From assembly GCF_001673365.1 (NCBI RefSeq), contig NZ_LZLS01000209.1, forward strand, positions 1 through 35,763: a stretch of 35,763 bases of DNA. The letters run 5' to 3'. This document shows positions 32,328-35,763 of the stretch, piece after piece; within the stretch, counting starts at the first letter, position 1; every line of letters starts with the position of its first letter. The DNA is from Mycobacterium asiaticum. GTDB lineage: Bacteria; Actinomycetota; Actinomycetes; Mycobacteriales; Mycobacteriaceae. A program made the translations under genes and the position numbers. The notes under the pieces were generated by a model, which was not told the origin of the DNA, made no database searches, and saw nothing but the letters and a program-made list of their open reading frames with translations.

Positions 32328-33404
32328 GTGTCGGAAAGCATTTGGACAAGCCGGCCCGCCGACCTGTATGGCCGGCGTAAGCGGGACCGCTTCTTTACGC
32401 TGCTGTGGGGTGTCCGCACGATGATGGGTGGACTCGCCGCTGCCTCGCGGTGGCAGCCTTCGCGGGTGACACCAGTGCTGCGGACGCACAGCGCAACGGT
32501 GACCGAACGCAAACTCATTGCACCGGATGTGGTTTCGTTGACGTTCGCGGATCGCGACGGCGGACTGCTGCCGTCCTGGACGCCGGGCGGACACATCGAT
32601 GTCCGGTTGCCGTCGGGCCGGCGTCGACAGTATTCGCTGTGCGGGCCGCCCGGGCGCCGGACGGACTATCGCATCGCGGTGCGCCGCATCGCCGATGGTG
32701 GCGGGGGTTCGATCGAGATGCATGGCGCGTTCGATGTGGGTGACACCCTGGTGTTCGAGGGTCCCCGTAACGCGTTCTATCTCGGAACCACTGAACGGGA
32801 GGCATTGTTTGTTATCGGTGGCATCGGGGTGACGCCGATATTGCCGATGATCCAGATGGCGGCACAGCGTGGAATCAATTGGCGGGCAATCTATGCCGGC
32901 CGTAGTCGGGAGTACATGCCACTGTTGGAGGAGGTGGTTGCGGTGGCACCGGAACGGGTAACGGTGTGGGCCGACGACGAACGCGGCGGATTCGCTTCGG
33001 TTGACGACCTGTTGGCCAGCGCCGGGCCGGAAACCGCGGTATATGTGTGTGGTCCTTCCGGAATGCTCGAAGCGGTCCGTATGGCGCGCGACGAACATGC
33101 CAAGGCGCCACTGCATTACGAACGGTTCAGTCCCGCACCGATTGTCGACGGGATTCCGTTCGAGCTGGAGCTGGCCCGGTCTCGACAGGTGCTCGACGTT
33201 CCGGCTAATCGTTCGGCACTGGACGTGATGCTCGACCGCGATCCGACGACGCCCCACTCGTGCCGACAAGGCTTCTGCGGCACCTGCAAGGTCAAACTAC
33301 TTGCCGGACAAGCCGATCGGCGTGGGCGCGCCGCGGAGAGCGACGACGAGTTGCTGGTCTGCGTTTCGCGCTCCCACGGCGAGCGGCTGGTGATCGACGC
33401 TTAG
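32328..33404 (+). CDS. FMN/NAD/[2Fe-2S] ferredoxin-type reductase (Rv2776c-like)
   Basis: A 358-aa phthalate-dioxygenase-reductase-type electron donor. The order is a flavin barrel (LPSWTPGGHIDVRLPSG, RRQYSLCGP), an NAD domain (FVIGGIGVTPILPM, VYVCGPSGMLEAV) and a C-terminal plant-type [2Fe-2S] domain with Cys312, Cys317, Cys320 and Cys345 (CRQGFCGTC...C). It should pass electrons from NAD(P)H to an oxygenase, most simply the diiron-type protein two genes upstream. An extra N-terminal segment (about 1-40, GRRKRDRFFTLLWGVRTMMGG) has amphipathic character. GTG 32328 follows the hydrolase stop by 2 nt. It is convergent with the fusion gene. Confidence 0.92.
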   Translation: MSESIWTSRPADLYGRRKRDRFFTLLWGVRTMMGGLAAASRWQPSRVTPVLRTHSATVTERKLIAPDVVSLTFADRDGGLLPSWTPGGHIDVRLPSGRRRQYSLCGPPGRRTDYRIAVRRIADGGGGSIEMHGAFDVGDTLVFEGPRNAFYLGTTEREALFVIGGIGVTPILPMIQMAAQRGINWRAIYAGRSREYMPLLEEVVAVAPERVTVWADDERGGFASVDDLLASAGPETAVYVCGPSGMLEAVRMARDEHAKAPLHYERFSPAPIVDGIPFELELARSRQVLDVPANRSALDVMLDRDPTTPHSCRQGFCGTCKVKLLAGQADRRGRAAESDDELLVCVSRSHGERLVIDA

Positions 33405-33406
33405 GT

Positions 33407-35056
33407 TCAGACCACCCCGCGTTCGCTGAGCAGGTCGGCGTAGGTGATCAGATCGGCGGCGAACAGTTCGGGTTGCTCGAAGGCGGCGAAATGACCGCCG
33501 CGTTCTTGCACCGAGTAGTGGACGAGGTTGTAGCGCGCGGCCGCCCAAGCGCGCGGGGTTTGCAGAAGTTCGCCGGGATAGACCGCGTAACCCGTTGGGA
33601 CGTGAACGCGACCGGTCCAGGCGTCGAGTGGAGCGGTACCGGCCCGCTTGGATTCGCAGTACAGGCGTGCGGCCGAGGTGGCGGTGCCGGTGAGCCAATA
33701 GAACATCAGGTTGTCGATCAGCCTGTCGGTGCGAATGGGCATGCCTTCCCGGATGTCGCACCAGGCGTGGAACTTTTCGACTATCCAGCCCGCCAGGCCC
33801 AGCGGTGAGTCGTCCAGACCGAAACCCAGCGAGTGCGGCCGCGTCGACTGGATCTCCATATATGCGGTGCCGTCCTTGATCCTTTCGACGCTGGAGGCGA
33901 TGGCGGCAAGTTCGGATTCGGTGATGCTCGCCAACAGCTCCGGGTCGTTCTGGTCCGGCGGCGCGAACAACATGTTGGTGTGGATCGCTGCGACGTTGCC
34001 TGGGTAGTGCTCGCCGAGATGGCGGGTTACCAGAGCGCCCCAGTCGCCGCCCTGGGCGACGTAGCGTTGGTATCCGAGCTGGGCCATCAGCTCGGCGACC
34101 GCCGCGGCGATGCGTGCGACGTCGACTCCGCGTTCCCGGGTGGGCCCCGAGAAGCCGTAGCCGGGCATCGACACCAGCACCACATGAAAACGTTTGCGCA
34201 GCAACGGCAACGCGTCGAGGAACTCCACAATTGAGCCCGGCCACCCGTGCGTGACGACCAGCGGTATGGCGTTGGTCGCGTCTGATTGGGCGTGCAGGAA
34301 ATGCACTCGCTGCCCAGCGGCTTTGGTTACGAACGAACCTATTGCGTTGACCTCGGCTTCGGTGGCCCGCCAGTCGTATCGATGCAACCAGTGGTCGACG
34401 AGGTTCTTCAGGAAAGCCTGCTCGGTGCCGTAATCCCAGCCAGCGCCGGCGATTTCGGCCGGCCAACGTGCGGTACTGAGCCGATGCTGCAAGTCGTCGA
34501 GCTGATCCTGCGGCACGTCCAGCACGTACGGCTGTATGCGGTTGGCTACGCGTGGCGTGATGAGGGACGCCACGGCCGGTGGCGACGGCGCGGCGGTGCT
34601 CGCAGCTTCGGGTGTCGATCGGACCAGGCGATAGCCGACGTGCGGCACGTTGACGCCGGGTAGCGGCTTCCACACGTAGCTGCGTCCGTCGAGTTGGAAG
34701 TCGTTCTTCTCGTAGAAGTTGCGCGCTTTCTCGTTCTTGTCGGCGCACCACAGAATCATGTCGTTGTCGGGATAGGTACGCAGCGCCTTGTTCAGCAGCA
34801 GCCCGCCGATGCCCTGACGTTGTTTGTCATCTGCGATGTAAAGCGCGTCAATCTGAATCTGCTCGGGGTTTGACAGGTCCGGCCCGAACAGTGTCATGCC
34901 CAGCAACTTGCCCCGCGCCTCGGCAACCCACATCTGCCAGCCGCCGCGCTTGAGCGTGGTCGGATAGAAGGTGTCGACCCATGTCTTCGGTGTGCCGATC
35001 ATGTCCAGGACGTGCGTGGCCACGATGCCACTCCAGGACTGCCGCCACGCCGGAAT
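33407..35056 (-). CDS. GNAT acetyltransferase-epoxide hydrolase fusion, 5' end truncated
   Basis: One continuous frame encodes a GNAT domain fused to an EHN-type epoxide hydrolase. The GNAT part has QSWSGIV near the preserved edge, WQMWVAEARGKLLGMTLFG, the acetyl-CoA loop DKQRQGIGGLLLNKAL and NEKARNFYEKNDFQLDGR, as in Rv2775. An Ala/Pro/Ser-rich linker leads into the hydrolase N-terminal domain (RIQPYVLDVPQDQLDDLQHRL, GWDYGTEQAFLKNLV) and catalytic fold: THGWPGS, GGDWGAL with the nucleophilic Asp in codon 34043-34045, and a late ERGGHFAAFEQPE histidine. The frame stays open to 35128, but residues beyond about 35056 are the antisense of a 13E12 fragment, so the true N-terminus is missing. It is convergent with the reductase gene, 2 nt apart. 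Confidence 0.85.
   Translation of the reverse strand: MPAWRQSWSGIVATHVLDMIGTPKTWVDTFYPTTLKRGGWQMWVAEARGKLLGMTLFGPDLSNPEQIQIDALYIADDKQRQGIGGLLLNKALRTYPDNDMILWCADKNEKARNFYEKNDFQLDGRSYVWKPLPGVNVPHVGYRLVRSTPEAASTAAPSPPAVASLITPRVANRIQPYVLDVPQDQLDDLQHRLSTARWPAEIAGAGWDYGTEQAFLKNLVDHWLHRYDWRATEAEVNAIGSFVTKAAGQRVHFLHAQSDATNAIPLVVTHGWPGSIVEFLDALPLLRKRFHVVLVSMPGYGFSGPTRERGVDVARIAAAVAELMAQLGYQRYVAQGGDWGALVTRHLGEHYPGNVAAIHTNMLFAPPDQNDPELLASITESELAAIASSVERIKDGTAYMEIQSTRPHSLGFGLDDSPLGLAGWIVEKFHAWCDIREGMPIRTDRLIDNLMFYWLTGTATSAARLYCESKRAGTAPLDAWTGRVHVPTGYAVYPGELLQTPRAWAAARYNLVHYSVQERGGHFAAFEQPELFAADLITYADLLSERGVV
34334..34409. repeat. 76-bp direct repeat, copy 1 (inside the epoxide hydrolase gene)
   Basis: Identical to 35687-35762. 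On the minus strand it encodes part of the hydrolase cap region (HRYDWRATEAEVNAIGSF). See copy 2. Confidence 0.95.
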
Positions 35057-35703
35057 TGCGCGCCAACATCGACGCCTGGCTGGCCCAATTCGCCGCACCC
35101 GGCATGGCCAACCCCGACGACGCGTCACCGTGCCTGGACGGATCCCCCACCGACGAGGCGGCCCAGCACGACACCCGCAGCACCGCCCAGCGCCAACACG
35201 ATGCCCTCAACGCGCTGGTCCAGGGTCAACTCGGTGATCCCAAACTCGGCCAGCACAACGGCCTGCCGGTAGCCGTCGTCGTCTCCACCACGCTGAACGA
35301 ACTCCACAACGCCACCGGCCGCGCCGTCACCGCCAGCGGCACAGTGCTGCCCATGGCCGACGTGATCCGAATGGCCAGCCGCGCCTACCACTACCTGGCC
35401 GTTTTCGACGACCACACCCAACGTCCCCTCTACCTGGCCCGCAGCCGCCGCATCGCCACCGCCGACCAACGCCTGGTCCTCTACGCCGCCGAACGCGGCT
35501 GCACCCATCCCAACTGCGACGTCCCGGCCGACAAATGCGAAGTCCACCACGTCAACCCATGGGCCACCGGCGGCACCACCAACATCGACAACCTCACCCT
35601 GACCTGCACACCCCACCACAAACTCATCGGAAACCCCCTCACCACAACCAAACTCAGCAACAACCAAACCGCCTGGACCCGACCCCCGAACCTATTGCGT
35701 TGA
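35045..35703 (+). pseudogene. 13E12-family (DUF222/HNH) fragment, cut at both ends
   Basis: The plus strand codes for the C-terminal part of a REP13E12-type protein: TPELRANIDAWLAQFAAPGM, LGQHNGLPVAVVVSTTLNEL, GTVLPMADVIRMA, then the HNH endonuclease module (CTHPNCDVPADKCEVHHVNPW, NLTLTCTPHHKLIGNPL). The DUF222 N-terminus (some 200 or more residues) is absent, because before about 35045 the DNA is the acetyltransferase gene. At 35686 family sequence stops at RPPN, and the reading frame ends (at 35703) inside the 76-bp repeat. It is thus a piece of a dispersed mobile element family used as phage attachment sites in M. tuberculosis, joined to foreign DNA at both sides. Confidence 0.85.
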
Positions 35704-35762
35704 CCTCGGCTTCGGTGGCCCGCCAGTCGTATCGATGCAACCAGTGGTCGACGAGGTTCTTC
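35687..35762. repeat. 76-bp direct repeat, copy 2 at the window edge
   Basis: Exact copy of 34334-34409 in the same orientation, immediately following the 13E12 fragment; the next base (35763, C) differs from copy 1 (A at 34410). It is internal coding sequence of the epoxide hydrolase, not a known element end. Confidence 0.95.
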
Positions 35763-35763
35763 C

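Noticed and set aside
33297..34751. A 484-codon open frame on the minus strand
   Set aside because: It is an out-of-frame reading of the acetyltransferase-epoxide hydrolase fusion, Arg-rich and without motifs.
35045..35703. An active HNH endonuclease gene
   Set aside because: The HNH motif is intact, but the protein is cut at both ends and has no start of its own.
1..35763. tRNA, rRNA or CRISPR arrays
   Set aside because: No cloverleaf-type sequences, rRNA segments or regularly spaced repeats were found by eye on either strand.

Overview
This is a 35.8 kb stretch of high-GC actinobacterial DNA, almost certainly from a Mycobacterium. Most of it follows, by recalled homology, the order of the M. 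tuberculosis Rv2835c-Rv2775 interval: ugpAEBC, echA16, Rv2800/Rv2799-like genes, pptH-pptT-truB, ltp1-fadE21, sirR|ribF, rpsO-lppU-gpsI-pepR, Rv2781c, ald, Rv2778c, Rv2777c, Rv2776c and an Rv2775-like acetyltransferase domain. Many start codons lie 6-8 nt behind a TANNNT -10 box, as in leaderless mycobacterial mRNAs. No rRNA, tRNA, CRISPR array or complete insertion sequence was seen.

Left part (1-9.9 kb). The window opens inside pyruvate carboxylase, whose biotin domain is put out of frame by an apparent one-base deletion near 1807. A minus-strand methionine unit follows: a clear cobalamin riboswitch, metE, a 12-bp perfect hairpin, and a non-canonical methylenetetrahydrofolate reductase. Together these make 5-methyl-THF and use it for B12-independent methionine synthesis. 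Divergent from it is the ugpAEBC glycerophosphodiester importer, whose -10 box lies in the loop of a perfect 7-bp inverted repeat.

Middle (9.9-17.4 kb). A crotonase-fold EchA16 is followed by a divergent DUF2277-DUF1802 pair, a frameshifted CocE/NonD-type hydrolase with a secreted upstream partner, the translationally overlapping pptH-pptT-truB operon (phosphopantetheine removal and addition, then tRNA pseudouridylation), and a SAM methyltransferase.

From 17.4 to 18.6 kb there is a lower-GC gap with only a wrecked CaiB/BaiF CoA-transferase remnant. Lipid genes ltp1-fadE21, the metal-dependent regulator sirR, and the core run ribF, rpsO, lppU, gpsI, pepR and a nitronate-monooxygenase-like gene follow. 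ald comes next, without its usual aldR neighbour.

Right part (29.9-35.8 kb). The most interesting unit is a three-gene operon behind a 29-bp palindrome. It encodes a protein with a diiron-carboxylate (ferritin-like) residue pattern, an EphD-like alpha/beta hydrolase, and an FMN/NAD/[2Fe-2S] reductase. These look like the parts of an oxygenase, epoxide hydrolase and electron-donor pathway. Facing it is an acetyltransferase-epoxide hydrolase fusion whose 5' end is cut off by a 13E12-family (DUF222/HNH) fragment. That fragment runs into an exact 76-bp copy of an internal piece of the same fusion gene at the window edge, which points to a rearrangement or an assembly chimera.
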